Positions 9,099 to 18,497 of a stretch of 64,000 nucleotides of DNA are shown one piece after another (the first letter of the stretch is position 1; each line of letters begins with the position of its first letter). Origin of the DNA: Candidatus Gastranaerophilales bacterium. GTDB taxonomy: Bacteria; Cyanobacteriota; Vampirovibrionia; Gastranaerophilales; Gastranaerophilaceae. A program made the translations under genes and the position numbers. The DNA lies in NCBI GenBank assembly GCA_947587615.1, contig CANPYC010000006.1, forward strand, positions 1-64,000. The letters are read 5' to 3'. The notes under the pieces are model-generated. The model was not told the origin of the DNA. It was given only the letters and a program-made list of their open reading frames with translations, and did no database searches.

Positions 9099-12000
9099 TT
9101 ATTTAAAAATATCCAAAAAACTTTTCTTTCTGTAATTTGTTATTGTGTCATAAGTTAGCTCGGTATTTTTATCAAATACCCTATAAGCACACAAAAACGC
9201 ATTAGCCGTATCAATTGAAGTAAAACTTGGAATACAGTACATCTGCGCAATTGTTCTTATTTTAAAACCTGCGTTTTGAGAGTTTTTGCCCGTCGTGGGG
9301 GTATTTATAATAAAGCTTAAACGTCCGTCTTTCATACGTTTTTGAAGCTTATCAATCATAAATTTTTCAATCATTTTAGACGGTATTCCGTTTTTTTCAA
9401 GGAATTTATGCGTCCCCCAAGTTGCCATAATGAAAAAGCCTTGTCTAAAAAGCCTTCTTAGCATTGGAAGTGCGGGTTTTTTACAGTGGTCATTCAAAGA
9501 TACCAAAACCCTCTGTTTAGATTTTGAAAATTTATGCCCGCCCGCCAAAAATGCTTTATATAAAGCTCTTTTATACGTTGTATCAACACCTAAAACTTCA
9601 CCCGTTGATTTCATCTCGGGAGCTAGGGCAGGGTCAATTCTGTTTAATTTTTGCCAAGAGAACACGGGCATTTTAACAGAAACAAGGTTTGTTTTTCGAT
9701 ATAAACCGACACCAAAACCCGCTCTTCTGATTGACTTACCCAAAATAGCATCAACTGCTATTTTTGTCATCGGAATACCCGTTACTTTGCTCATAATCGG
9801 AACGGTTCTTGAGGCTCTCGGGTTAACTTCTATTACATAAACCTTATCATCTTTAATTATAAATTGAATATTCATTAAGCCTTTAATATTAAGCTTTTGA
9901 GCAATTCTTGTCGCATAGTTAACAAGTATTCTCTCATTCTTTTTAGAGATATTTTGACTCGGATAAATACTCATAGAATCACCCGAATGCACACCCGCAC
10001 GCTCGATATGTTCGCAAATACCCGGGATTAATATATCCCTTCCGTCGCTTATTGCGTCAAGCTCTACTTCCATACCTTCGATGTACTGGTCTATTAAAAC
10101 AGGATGTTCATTTGAAAACTTCAAAGCTTCCGTTATATAAGTTAAAAGCTCTTCATCATTATAAACAACCTGCATTCCTCTGCCGCCTATAACATAACTC
10201 GGGCGAACCAATACGGGATAATTAAGCTCTTTAACAGCACTTAGAGCAGCTGTTGCAGAAGTAACAGCACATCCTTTCGGTTGAGGTATTCTCAATTCTT
10301 TCAATAATTTTTCAAATATTTTTCTATCTTCCGTTGCATTAATGCTTTTTATGCTTGTACCAAGGATTTTAATTCCTTCCTTATCAAGCTTTTCAGCGAG
10401 ATTTATTGCCGTTTGTCCTCCAAATTGAACCAAAACCCCTTTAGGATTTTCTTTTTTTACAATATTCATTATGTATTCGATATTCATAGGTTCAAAATAT
10501 AACCTTGTTGCAATATCAAAATCCGTCGATAGCGTTTCGGGGTTAGAGTTAACCATAACAGCTTCCCATCCTTGACTTATAAGCTGTCTTGCCGCATGAA
10601 CCGAACAATAGTCAAATTCAATTCCCTGTCCTATTCTAATTGGACCTGAACCCAAAACAAGAATAGTACCTCTGGAATTTTTATATTCTTCTTCCAGAGA
10701 TTTTTTATATTCTTCAACTTCATCAAATTCATTATAAGTAGAGTAAAAATAAGGTGTTGTTGCTTCAAATTCGGCTGCACATGTATCAACAATTCTAAAA
10801 GAAGCTTCAACTTCAAACGCTGCAAGAGTTTCCTCCGTGGCACCCGTTAAGAGCATGATTTCACTATCCAAAAAACCAAACTGTTTTGCTTTTATATAGA
10901 GTTCTCTTGTCAATTCTTCGCAAGAGAGTGTTTTTTCCATATCAACAATTTCTTTTATTTTTGCAATAAACCATTTGTCAATTTTTGTAATCGTACACAG
11001 AGTATTAATTTCATTGTTATTATAAAGAGCTTGAGCAAGTCTGAATATTCTTCTGTCGTCTTGAATTGATAATTCACAAAGTAAATCATCATTGGATAAT
11101 TGTTCAAAACCACGGTGCAAAAGCCCCGTGTATCGCTCTTCAAGAGAAGCAACCGCTTTTTTAAACGAAGAATTAAACGTTCTTCCGATTGCCATAATCT
11201 CGCCCGTTGCTTTCATTTTTGTTCCAAGGATTCTGTCGCCGCTTGAAAATTTATCAAAAGGCCATTTTGGAATTTTTGTAACAATATAATCAAGAGCAGG
11301 CTCAAACGCTGCGGTTTTATTTGTTATAGGATTTTTAATTTCGTAAAGATTATAGCCTACGGCAATTTTTGTTGATATTTTAGCTATCGGATATCCTGTC
11401 GCTTTCGAAGCCAAAGCGGACGAGCGAGAAACCCTCGGATTAACTTCAATTACGTAATATTGATTTGACGTTGTATCAAGTGCAAATTGAACATTGCACC
11501 CGCCTTCAATTTTAAGCGCACGTGCAATTTTAATTGCGCTTGAGCGAAGCATTTGATATTCATTGTTTGTTAAAGTCTGGCTTGGTGCAACAACAAAACT
11601 GTCGCCCGTATGAATACCAATCGGGTCAATATTTTCCATATTACAAATTATTATACAGGTGTCGTTTGCGTCTCTTATTACTTCGTATTCAATTTCTTTA
11701 AAACCTGCAATCGATTTTTCAACAAGAACTTGATTAATAGGAGATTGCATAAGTCCGGAATGGACAATTTCTTCATATTCTTTGCCGTTTCTTGCTATTC
11801 CGCCTCCTGAACCGCCTAAAGTAAAAGCGGGTCTTATGATTATAGGAAAGCCGATTTTTTCATAAAATTGATAAGCTTCTTCGTAACTTGATACAATTGC
11901 GCTATCGGGGATAGGCTCGTTAATTTCATTCATTAAATTTTTAAAAAGTTCTCTATCTTCCGCTTTTTTGATAGATTCAATATTTGTTCCCAACAGTCTT

Positions 12001-12335
12001 ACTTTATACTCGTTTAAAATTCCGCTGTCATAAAGTTCACATGCCAGATTTAACCCCGTTTGCCCTCCGAGTGTTGCAATTAAACCCTGCGGACGCTCTT
12101 TTATTATAATTTCGCTCAAACAATCAAGCGTTAAAGGCTCGATATATACTTTATCGGCTATTCCTTCATCCGTCATAATCGTTGCAGGATTTGAATTAAC
12201 AAGGACAATCTCAATTCCTTCTTCTCTTAGTGCTCTGCAAGCTTGAGTACCCGCATAGTCAAATTCTGCCGCTTGTCCTATAACAATAGGACCTGAGCCT
12301 ATAACAAGAACTTTTTTAAGAGACTTATCTTTCAT
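9099..12335 (-). CDS. carB: Carbamoyl-phosphate synthase large subunit
   Basis: Makes carbamoyl phosphate from bicarbonate, ammonia and two ATP. Two ATP-grasp halves are visible, each beginning with a glycine-rich motif ('GSGPIVIGQAAEFDY' and 'GSGPIRIGQGIEFDY'). An oligomerisation region lies between them, and an MGS-like allosteric domain is at the end. At 1078 aa it is full length. Its start overlaps the carA end by 11 bp, and its Shine-Dalgarno GAGGT lies inside carA. Last gene of the pyrimidine operon. Confidence 0.98.
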   Translation of the reverse strand: MKDKSLKKVLVIGSGPIVIGQAAEFDYAGTQACRALREEGIEIVLVNSNPATIMTDEGIADKVYIEPLTLDCLSEIIIKERPQGLIATLGGQTGLNLACELYDSGILNEYKVRLLGTNIESIKKAEDRELFKNLMNEINEPIPDSAIVSSYEEAYQFYEKIGFPIIIRPAFTLGGSGGGIARNGKEYEEIVHSGLMQSPINQVLVEKSIAGFKEIEYEVIRDANDTCIIICNMENIDPIGIHTGDSFVVAPSQTLTNNEYQMLRSSAIKIARALKIEGGCNVQFALDTTSNQYYVIEVNPRVSRSSALASKATGYPIAKISTKIAVGYNLYEIKNPITNKTAAFEPALDYIVTKIPKWPFDKFSSGDRILGTKMKATGEIMAIGRTFNSSFKKAVASLEERYTGLLHRGFEQLSNDDLLCELSIQDDRRIFRLAQALYNNNEINTLCTITKIDKWFIAKIKEIVDMEKTLSCEELTRELYIKAKQFGFLDSEIMLLTGATEETLAAFEVEASFRIVDTCAAEFEATTPYFYSTYNEFDEVEEYKKSLEEEYKNSRGTILVLGSGPIRIGQGIEFDYCSVHAARQLISQGWEAVMVNSNPETLSTDFDIATRLYFEPMNIEYIMNIVKKENPKGVLVQFGGQTAINLAEKLDKEGIKILGTSIKSINATEDRKIFEKLLKELRIPQPKGCAVTSATAALSAVKELNYPVLVRPSYVIGGRGMQVVYNDEELLTYITEALKFSNEHPVLIDQYIEGMEVELDAISDGRDILIPGICEHIERAGVHSGDSMSIYPSQNISKKNERILVNYATRIAQKLNIKGLMNIQFIIKDDKVYVIEVNPRASRTVPIMSKVTGIPMTKIAVDAILGKSIRRAGFGVGLYRKTNLVSVKMPVFSWQKLNRIDPALAPEMKSTGEVLGVDTTYKRALYKAFLAGGHKFSKSKQRVLVSLNDHCKKPALPMLRRLFRQGFFIMATWGTHKFLEKNGIPSKMIEKFMIDKLQKRMKDGRLSFIINTPTTGKNSQNAGFKIRTIAQMYCIPSFTSIDTANAFLCAYRVFDKNTELTYDTITNYRKKSFLDIFK

Positions 12336-13431
12336 TTTTTACCTCGTTAATTCTAATAATATCCCTGCGAGCTATATTTATCCATTCGTCAAAAATTATT
12401 TCCGCATCTTTTGGTCCCGGGTTTGCTTCAGGATGAAATTGAACGGCATAAACTCTCTGACCCGAGATTTCAAACCCTTCAAGCGTTCTGTCGTTAAGAT
12501 TTATATAAGTCGGGCGCATTATGGCGGTAATTGAATTAATATCAACCGCATAACCGTGGTTTTGGCTTGTCATAATAACTTTTTGATTTTCCAAATTAAA
12601 CACGGGATGATTTGCGCCCCTGTGCCCGTATTTAAGCTTATATGTCGAAGCACCCGCTGCAAGAGCCAAAAGTTGATATCCTAAACAAATACCAAATATT
12701 GGCAGATTTCCCATTAACTCTTTTATTTGTGCTATTTGAAAAGTATAATTAGCAGGGTCTCCTGGGCCGTTTGATAAAAAGAGTGCGTCAAAATTTCCTT
12801 CCAAAATCTCTTGAGCGCTTACGGTTGCGGGGAAAACGGTAAGCTTACAGCCCCTTTTTGCAAGCGAGTTTAATATTCCTTTTTTTGCTCCGTAGTCAAT
12901 AAAAGCCATATTAATTTTACCGTCATTATTAAACTCATATTTTTGCTTGGGGCTAACATCAAGAATAATATCTTTTTTTGTATAAAAATTGTTTAATTTT
13001 TCAAGTTTTTCATTGATTTGAAAAACATCCAAATCCGAGCTTGTAATATAAGCCGCCATTGTACCGTATTCTCTAATTTTCTTAACAAGGCTTCTTGTAT
13101 CAATATTATCAAGAGCCACTATATTTTTTGATTTTAAATATTGCGTGAGTGTATCTCTGGATTGATAATGGCTTTCAACTTGCGATACATTTTTTACAAC
13201 AAAACCTAAAAGAGCAGGCTTATCTGATTCAAAATCGGTATTGTTAATTCCATAATTTCCAATTTCAGGGTATGTCATAACAATTATCTGCCCTGCATAA
13301 GAAGGGTCTGTTAAAATTTCCTGATAGCCGACTATTGAGGTATTAAAAACAATTTCCCCTTCATAAGCTCCGATTGCGCCAAAAGAATTACCTTTTATAA
13401 TACTCCCATCCTGTAATAATAATGTTGCCAC
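12325..13431 (-). CDS. carA: Carbamoyl-phosphate synthase small subunit
   Basis: Glutamine amidotransferase subunit that feeds ammonia to CarB. It has an N-terminal CarA domain, then a class I amidotransferase with the nucleophile in 'FGICLGYQLL' and the His/Glu of the triad in 'QFHPEANPGP'. Length 368 aa, typical. The start is GTG, sharing one base with the pyrF stop (TAGTG), an arrangement that favours translational coupling. Confidence 0.97.
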   Translation of the reverse strand: MATLLLQDGSIIKGNSFGAIGAYEGEIVFNTSIVGYQEILTDPSYAGQIIVMTYPEIGNYGINNTDFESDKPALLGFVVKNVSQVESHYQSRDTLTQYLKSKNIVALDNIDTRSLVKKIREYGTMAAYITSSDLDVFQINEKLEKLNNFYTKKDIILDVSPKQKYEFNNDGKINMAFIDYGAKKGILNSLAKRGCKLTVFPATVSAQEILEGNFDALFLSNGPGDPANYTFQIAQIKELMGNLPIFGICLGYQLLALAAGASTYKLKYGHRGANHPVFNLENQKVIMTSQNHGYAVDINSITAIMRPTYINLNDRTLEGFEISGQRVYAVQFHPEANPGPKDAEIIFDEWINIARRDIIRINEVKNER

Positions 13432-14174
13432 TATATCACCTCTTGAACTTCTTTTTCAATTTCTTCATAAATCTTTTTAATTGCTTCAACTACATCAGGC
13501 GCCTTTGTAACGGCTCTACCCAGTACTATAAAATCAGCCCCGTTTTTTATGGCATTAGAAGGCGTATTAATTCTTTTTTGGTCGTCAACATTTGCCCATA
13601 GGGGTCTTATTCCGGGGGTTAAAACCAAAAAATCATCCCCCAGTTCTTTTTTAATTAGCCTAATTTCATTTGCCGAAGCAACAACACCATCCAACCCCGC
13701 TGATTTAGCGTTTTTTGCCAAGTCAAGCACAAACTCTTGAAGTGTTTTTTTATTTGAAAGCTCGTCTTTTAAAGTTTGCTCATCAATACTTGTTAAAACG
13801 CTAACACCAAGAATTAAAGGTTTTTTTGTATTAAAATCTTTGCTTGCTTTATTCGCCCCTTCTCTTGCGCTTTTCATCATCTTAATTCCGCCCGTGGTAT
13901 GGACATTAAAAAAAGTTGCGCCGTTTTTTATGATGTTGTATGAAGCACGCTCAACCGTATTTGGAATATCATGCAATTTAACATCCAAAAAAAAGTCGGA
14001 ATTTTTTTCTTTAATATAATTAATAATTTCTAATCCGCAGCCGCAAAAAAGCTCTAAACCGACTTTAAAAACTCCGACATAAGGACTTAATTTATCCACA
14101 AGAGTTTTTGCTTTTTCAATTGTTTCAACATCAAGCGCTAAAACCAGCTTCTGTCTGATTTTTTCATTAATCAT
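13431..14174 (-). CDS. pyrF: Orotidine 5'-phosphate decarboxylase
   Basis: Decarboxylates OMP to UMP, the last step of the pathway. The catalytic Asp/Lys motif 'DVKLHDIPNTV' is present, followed by a phosphate-binding end ('ADFIVLGRAVTKAPD'). It is a 247-aa TIM barrel, the normal group 1 length. The start overlaps the pyrC stop as ATGA (4 bp). Confidence 0.96.
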   Translation of the reverse strand: MINEKIRQKLVLALDVETIEKAKTLVDKLSPYVGVFKVGLELFCGCGLEIINYIKEKNSDFFLDVKLHDIPNTVERASYNIIKNGATFFNVHTTGGIKMMKSAREGANKASKDFNTKKPLILGVSVLTSIDEQTLKDELSNKKTLQEFVLDLAKNAKSAGLDGVVASANEIRLIKKELGDDFLVLTPGIRPLWANVDDQKRINTPSNAIKNGADFIVLGRAVTKAPDVVEAIKKIYEEIEKEVQEVI

Positions 14175-15163
14175 ACTATTATTTTTCCTTTTAGCTCCAT
14201 ATTTTCAAAGGGTGTAATTTTGCATTTAGATTGCATTTTATCCCCCTTAACAACCCAAGTTGCATTTAAATTTACCCTTGTTTTTAAATTATTTTCAATT
14301 CTTAAAATTTTCCTTGGGTTATATGCCATTTTCTCAAGGGTTTTATCAAGCCCTAAAAGCGAATAGCTTAAGCTGAACGCCGTTTCTAAACCAATAACCC
14401 CGTTTAGCGCTTCATTATATGGTTTTAATTTTTCTTCAAGGCTGTGAGGTGCATGGTCTGTTGCTATAACATCAATTGTATCATCCAAAAGAGCGTTTAT
14501 TATTGCTTCTTTATCTTCTTTTTTACCTAAAGGCGGGTTCATTTTAAATTTTCCCGTATTATCGCCGATATTTACCACATCCTCTTTTGTAAAAGTAAAA
14601 TAATGCGGCGCAGTTTCAGCGCTTACCCCAAGCCCTTTTGATTTTGCTTTTTTAATAAGCTCTATACTTTCTTTTTTTGAAACATGGCAAAAATGAAGCC
14701 TCGGCTCAAACCCTTTGTTTTTAGCCAATTCAAAAAGCTCAATCTGCCAAGAAATTTCAGAAGCTTCATCTTCACAGTGCGATAAAATTAAATAACCGCT
14801 CTTTAGTGCCTTTAAAAAAACCTCTTTATCCAACAAAGGTAAACCGTCATTTGAAAAACCAACAGCGCCGCTTTGCGTAAGTTCATCAAAATTAACAAGC
14901 TCTAAACTATCAAGATTTTTTGTAATAGCAGCAATTGGGTAAATATTAAAATTTAGCTCTTTTGCTTTATTTAGAATATATTTAATTATTGAAGGATTAT
15001 CGCAAACGGGCTTTGTATTAGGCATTGTACAAACACCTTTAAAACCACCACAAATAGCGGATTTTACCCCTGTTTCAATGGTTTCTTTATAGGTAAACCC
15101 CGGTTCTCTAAAATGCACATGCATATCTATTAAAGAAGGTATTTCAACTGTTTGATTTTCCAT
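14171..15163 (-). CDS. pyrC: Dihydroorotase, short N-terminus
   Basis: Cyclises N-carbamoyl-aspartate to dihydroorotate. Zinc ligands are visible in 'MHVHFREPG', 'HCEDEAS', 'HFCHVSKKE' and 'TDHAPHSLEEK'. At 330 aa it is shorter than the usual class I enzyme of about 420 aa. The protein starts eight residues before the LIDMHVHF strand, so most of the N-terminal beta-sandwich half-domain is missing, while a C-terminal piece is kept. AAAGGAA in front of the ATG at 15163 supports this start. pyrB lies 8 bp upstream. Confidence 0.93.
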   Translation of the reverse strand: MENQTVEIPSLIDMHVHFREPGFTYKETIETGVKSAICGGFKGVCTMPNTKPVCDNPSIIKYILNKAKELNFNIYPIAAITKNLDSLELVNFDELTQSGAVGFSNDGLPLLDKEVFLKALKSGYLILSHCEDEASEISWQIELFELAKNKGFEPRLHFCHVSKKESIELIKKAKSKGLGVSAETAPHYFTFTKEDVVNIGDNTGKFKMNPPLGKKEDKEAIINALLDDTIDVIATDHAPHSLEEKLKPYNEALNGVIGLETAFSLSYSLLGLDKTLEKMAYNPRKILRIENNLKTRVNLNATWVVKGDKMQSKCKITPFENMELKGKIIV

Positions 15164-15171
15164 TTTTCCTT

Positions 15172-16062
15172 TTATAATCCTTGCGAAGCAAGCACCAAAT
15201 CAAGAATAGCCATTCTGACATAAACCCCGTTTTTAGCTTGATTTAGTATTGTTCTTGCGTTTTGAAGCTCTAAAACATCGCTTCTGATTTCAATATCTCG
15301 ATTAACAGGCCCCGGGTGCATTAAAAACGCAGCATAGGGCAGGTTTTCTTTTGTAATTTGAAAATTATTTATATAATAATCAAAATCAATATATTCTTGT
15401 ATTCTTTCTCTTTGTATTCTAAGAGCCATAATTATATCACTGCCTTCAAAGGCTTCAGGGAGGGATGTATAATACTTAACCCCTTCAATATGCGCCCCTT
15501 GAAAGTTTTCAGGGGCTAAAACACGCAAATTCATTCCGAATTTTTTCAACAGCACTATATTTGACTTTGCAACACGTGAATGTGCAACATCCCCTACAAA
15601 AGTTATTGTTTTTTGATTTAAGTCAAGAAAATGTTTTTTAATTGTATAAAAATCAAGTAATGCCTGTGTAGGATGAGCCGTAGCGCCACTTCCCGCATTT
15701 ATAAAAGAAATTTCCTGATAAAATCTTCTATTTGCAAGATTATTTACCAATAAATCGTCAGAATGTCTTAATATTACGGCATTCATACCAATTGCAGTTA
15801 AATTATTTATTGTGTCAAATATATCTTCTCCTTTGTTTAAAGAAGAAGTATTTGCGCAAAAATCATACATATTTGCATGGATTTTATTTGCCGCCATTTC
15901 AAAAGACATTTTTGTTCTTGTTGAATTTTCAAAAAACATTGTAGCAACATGTGCGTTAATGTGATTTGACTTTCTTATACCTTTTTCAAATTCACACGCA
16001 CGGTTGTAAATTTGTATAATGTCATCTGTTGTCAAGCTTTCAATATTAATCAAATGTTTCAT
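15172..16062 (-). CDS. pyrB: Aspartate carbamoyltransferase catalytic subunit
   Basis: Condenses carbamoyl phosphate with aspartate. The carbamoyl-phosphate motif 'FFENSTRTKMSFEMAA', 'HPTQALLD' and 'HPGPVNRDIEI' are all present. Length 296 aa, typical. No pyrI regulatory subunit is adjacent, so it is probably the unregulated trimer type. AAGGT lies upstream of the start; pyrE ends 10 bp before it. Confidence 0.97.
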   Translation of the reverse strand: MKHLINIESLTTDDIIQIYNRACEFEKGIRKSNHINAHVATMFFENSTRTKMSFEMAANKIHANMYDFCANTSSLNKGEDIFDTINNLTAIGMNAVILRHSDDLLVNNLANRRFYQEISFINAGSGATAHPTQALLDFYTIKKHFLDLNQKTITFVGDVAHSRVAKSNIVLLKKFGMNLRVLAPENFQGAHIEGVKYYTSLPEAFEGSDIIMALRIQRERIQEYIDFDYYINNFQITKENLPYAAFLMHPGPVNRDIEIRSDVLELQNARTILNQAKNGVYVRMAILDLVLASQGL

Positions 16063-16072
16063 TTTTCTAACC

Positions 16073-16645
16073 TTATTTTCTGCTTCCGGGTTTAATTAAC
16101 TCAATGCCTTGCTTGCACAAGGGACAATCTTTAGCTTCATAAGTTATTGGCGATGAAGTTAAAAGTGAATATATTTCAAATTTGTCTTTAAGTTTTCCCT
16201 GAGTTCTGTCTACTATACAACCCACGGCTGCAATTTCGCAATTATATTCTTTGATGGCTTCAATTGTTTCAAAAATCGTTTTTGCGGTTGTTATAACATC
16301 TTCAATTATTACGACTTTTTCGCCTTTTTTGAGCGAATAGCCCCGTCTTAGCTGCATTATGTTATCTTTTCTTTCCACAAAAAGATTTCTTTTTTTTGTT
16401 TGTTTTGCAACTTCGTACCCAAATATTATAGCACCGATAGCAGGAGCAACAATAGTATCAAACTTAATATTTTGTAACTTTTTAGCAAGCTCTTTGGCTA
16501 AGGTTTCGACTACATCAGGATATTGGTACAATTTTGCACATTGAAAATATGTATCGGAATGAAGCCCTGAAGTAAGGCAAAAATGACCGCTTAAAAGCCC
16601 GTCCGCTTTTGTTAACAATTCTTTAACATCAATTTTTTCAGTCAT
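16073..16645 (-). CDS. pyrE: Orotate phosphoribosyltransferase
   Basis: Transfers phosphoribose from PRPP to orotate. The PRPP loop is 'VVIIEDVITTAKTIFE', a slightly divergent version (ED and TTA instead of DD and TTG). The substrate region 'LTSGLHSDTYFQCAKLY' is conserved. Length 190 aa. AAAGGAGC precedes the ATG. The start overlaps the end of pyrD by 8 bp. Confidence 0.95.
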   Translation of the reverse strand: MTEKIDVKELLTKADGLLSGHFCLTSGLHSDTYFQCAKLYQYPDVVETLAKELAKKLQNIKFDTIVAPAIGAIIFGYEVAKQTKKRNLFVERKDNIMQLRRGYSLKKGEKVVIIEDVITTAKTIFETIEAIKEYNCEIAAVGCIVDRTQGKLKDKFEIYSLLTSSPITYEAKDCPLCKQGIELIKPGSRK

Positions 16646-17579
16646 TTTTGATTGCTCCTTTTAACTTTTCTAAGTCCTCAAAATTATTTTTTACCATAAA
16701 ATCATTTAATTTAACAGCTAAATCATAACAAATTGTCGGATTTGTAAAGTTTGATGTACCAACCTGAAAAGCGTCCGCACCACAGAAGAAAAATTCAAAT
16801 AAATCATTTAATGTACTTATTCCGCCCATGGCAATTATGGGAATTTTTACCGCTTCTTTAATTTGTTTTATCATATAAAGCGCAACGGGTTTCACACAAG
16901 AACCCGAAAGCCCGCCTTGAGTGGTTTTTTTAACAAACTTATCATTTATATATTCAATTTTAACCCCGAGCGCTCTTATTGTATTAATTGCGCTGATACA
17001 ATCCGCACCCGCTTCTTGGGCAGCAATTGCAAGGGATTTAATTATGCTTGTATTGGGTGAAAGTTTAACAATCAAAAAACCTTTATAATTTTTTCTGATT
17101 TTTAGAGTAATTTCATAAAGGCTATCCGGGTTTAAACCAAACTCCAAACATCCCTTATTAACGTTAGGACAAGAAACATTTACTTCAAGCGCTTTAATAT
17201 TATTCTCGTTTGCTTTTTGTGCAAGCTTTTCATAGTCATCAGGGGTTGAGCCTGCAATATTCAAAAGAAAATCTATATTTTTTTCTTTCAAAATCGGCAG
17301 TTTTTCCCTTAAAAAGCTTTCTATTCCGATATTTTCAAGACCTATGCGATTAATTAAACCGCCCTTAACTTCAAAAAGCCGCTCTCCAGCGTTACCCGCT
17401 CTTTTTTCAAGGGTTATTCCTTTTGTTGAAATTGCACCAAAACAATTTAAATCGATAAAATTTTCATATTCGTCACAATAGCCGTATGTTCCGCTTGCGG
17501 CAATTATCGGGGATTTTAGAGTAAGGCTGTTATTTGTTTTTGGATTTCTTAAAATTGTTTTAAGTCTTTTTAATTCCAT
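16638..17579 (-). CDS. pyrD: Dihydroorotate dehydrogenase, class 1B catalytic subunit
   Basis: FMN TIM-barrel enzyme oxidising dihydroorotate to orotate. 'NVSCPNVNKGCLEFG' carries the conserved Asn/Cys region, and 'IIAMGGISTLNDLFEFFFCG' is the FMN phosphate site. Adjacent pyrK shows that it is the NAD-linked 1B type. Length 313 aa. GAGGT lies upstream; the start overlaps pyrK by 10 bp. Confidence 0.96.
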   Translation of the reverse strand: MELKRLKTILRNPKTNNSLTLKSPIIAASGTYGYCDEYENFIDLNCFGAISTKGITLEKRAGNAGERLFEVKGGLINRIGLENIGIESFLREKLPILKEKNIDFLLNIAGSTPDDYEKLAQKANENNIKALEVNVSCPNVNKGCLEFGLNPDSLYEITLKIRKNYKGFLIVKLSPNTSIIKSLAIAAQEAGADCISAINTIRALGVKIEYINDKFVKKTTQGGLSGSCVKPVALYMIKQIKEAVKIPIIAMGGISTLNDLFEFFFCGADAFQVGTSNFTNPTICYDLAVKLNDFMVKNNFEDLEKLKGAIKND

Positions 17580-18307
17580 AAAACCTCGCTTCCTGAAAAT
17601 ACGGGCCCGTCTTTACAAACTGAAGCGTTAATTTTTTCGTTATTTTTCAAAAGATTTATAACGCACCCTCTGCAAACTCCGATTGAGCAAGCCATTACTT
17701 TTTCAAGGGAAATTTCCGTTTCAATATTCATTTTATTTGTAATTTCACAAAGTTTTTGAAGAACGATATTAGGGCCGCAAGAATATATCTTCTCGATTTT
17801 TCTTTCTTTTATTATATTTTCAATATTATCTAAAACGCTTCCGCCAATTTTTGTTTCATCACTTCCTTTAATTATTTCATCATCAGCCCTAAAACCTGAT
17901 ATCAAATAATTTTTAATATTTTTCTTATTCATTTCTTCTTTTAAAAAAAGCATTGGCGCAATTCCAATCCCTGCACCGATAAGCAGCGAATTTTTATTTT
18001 CAATGTTAAAACCTCTACCCATAGGAGCAAGAAAATCAACTTCATCATTGGCTTTAAGGGTTTTAAAGTAGCCCGTTGCTTCGCCTTTAACTTTATATAG
18101 AATTTTTATGATATTATTATCAAAACCGGCAATGCTAAAAGGACGTCTTAGCGTTTTAAAGGGGCAGAGCATTGATACAAATTGCCCCGCAGAAGCACTT
18201 TCAAGGTCTGATTTAATTAACATCTTACAACAGTCTTTTGCAATTAAATCATTTGATATAACCTTGCCTTTATATTCTTTGTAATCTTTTTTATTGTAAT
18301 CTTTCAT
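17570..18307 (-). CDS. pyrK: Dihydroorotate dehydrogenase electron-transfer subunit
   Basis: FAD and [2Fe-2S] protein passing electrons from PyrD to NAD. The FAD motif is 'RRPFSIAG', the NAD-binding glycine motif 'GAGIGIAPMLFL', and four C-terminal cysteines ('CSIGVCRGC' plus 'CKDGPVF') bind the cluster. The ORF track starts at a TTG (18310), but the next codon is ATG at 18307 with GAGGAA five bases upstream, which I prefer. First gene of the pyr operon, 17 bp after an attenuator-like hairpin. Confidence 0.95.
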   Translation of the reverse strand: MKDYNKKDYKEYKGKVISNDLIAKDCCKMLIKSDLESASAGQFVSMLCPFKTLRRPFSIAGFDNNIIKILYKVKGEATGYFKTLKANDEVDFLAPMGRGFNIENKNSLLIGAGIGIAPMLFLKEEMNKKNIKNYLISGFRADDEIIKGSDETKIGGSVLDNIENIIKERKIEKIYSCGPNIVLQKLCEITNKMNIETEISLEKVMACSIGVCRGCVINLLKNNEKINASVCKDGPVFSGSEVLWN

Positions 18308-18323
18308 CAATTCCTCATACTAT

Positions 18324-18353
18324 AAAAAAAGAAAGCCAAAAAGAGCTTTCTTT
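18324..18353 (-). terminator. Terminator/attenuator hairpin before pyrK
   Basis: A 9-bp perfect stem (AAAGAAAGC / GCTTTCTTT) with an 8-nt loop is followed on the minus strand by seven U. It ends 17 bp before the pyrK ATG, leaving no room for a promoter after it. It therefore either attenuates the pyr operon or terminates yidD read-through. It is also U-rich in the plus direction. Confidence 0.75.
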
Positions 18354-18358
18354 ATTTT

Positions 18359-18391
18359 TTATCTTGTTTTTTTATTTTTAAATACTCTCAT
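18359..18391 (-). CDS. Putative 10-codon leader peptide of the pyr operon
   Basis: ATG with a Shine-Dalgarno (AAAGG, 8-nt spacing) opens the short ORF MRVFKNKKTR, which stops 5-6 nt before the attenuator stem. The geometry is that of translation-coupled attenuation, as known for pyrBI of Escherichia coli. The leader here is A-rich and not U-rich, so the UTP-sensing analogy is only inference. Confidence 0.45.
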   Translation of the reverse strand: MRVFKNKKTR

Positions 18392-18408
18392 CCGACCTAC
18401 CTTTGATA

Positions 18409-18414
18409 ATTATA
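18409..18414 (-). promoter_or_regulatory. -10 box (TATAAT) probably driving the pyr leader
   Basis: A perfect TATAAT on the minus strand lies just upstream of the leader ORF and attenuator. No good -35 was found. It lies between yidD and pyrK and is the best promoter candidate for the pyr operon. Confidence 0.5.
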
Positions 18415-18497
18415 AAACAAAAAAAATATAAATTAAAATACTTTGTTAAAAATATTTTAAACCAAACTTTAATGTGTTTAAATTTGTTAAATTTGCT

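Noticed and set aside
9430-9840. 136-aa plus-strand ORF and similar long ORFs opposite real genes
   Set aside because: Lies entirely antisense to carB, with no Shine-Dalgarno or family match; same reasoning for the other shadow ORFs.
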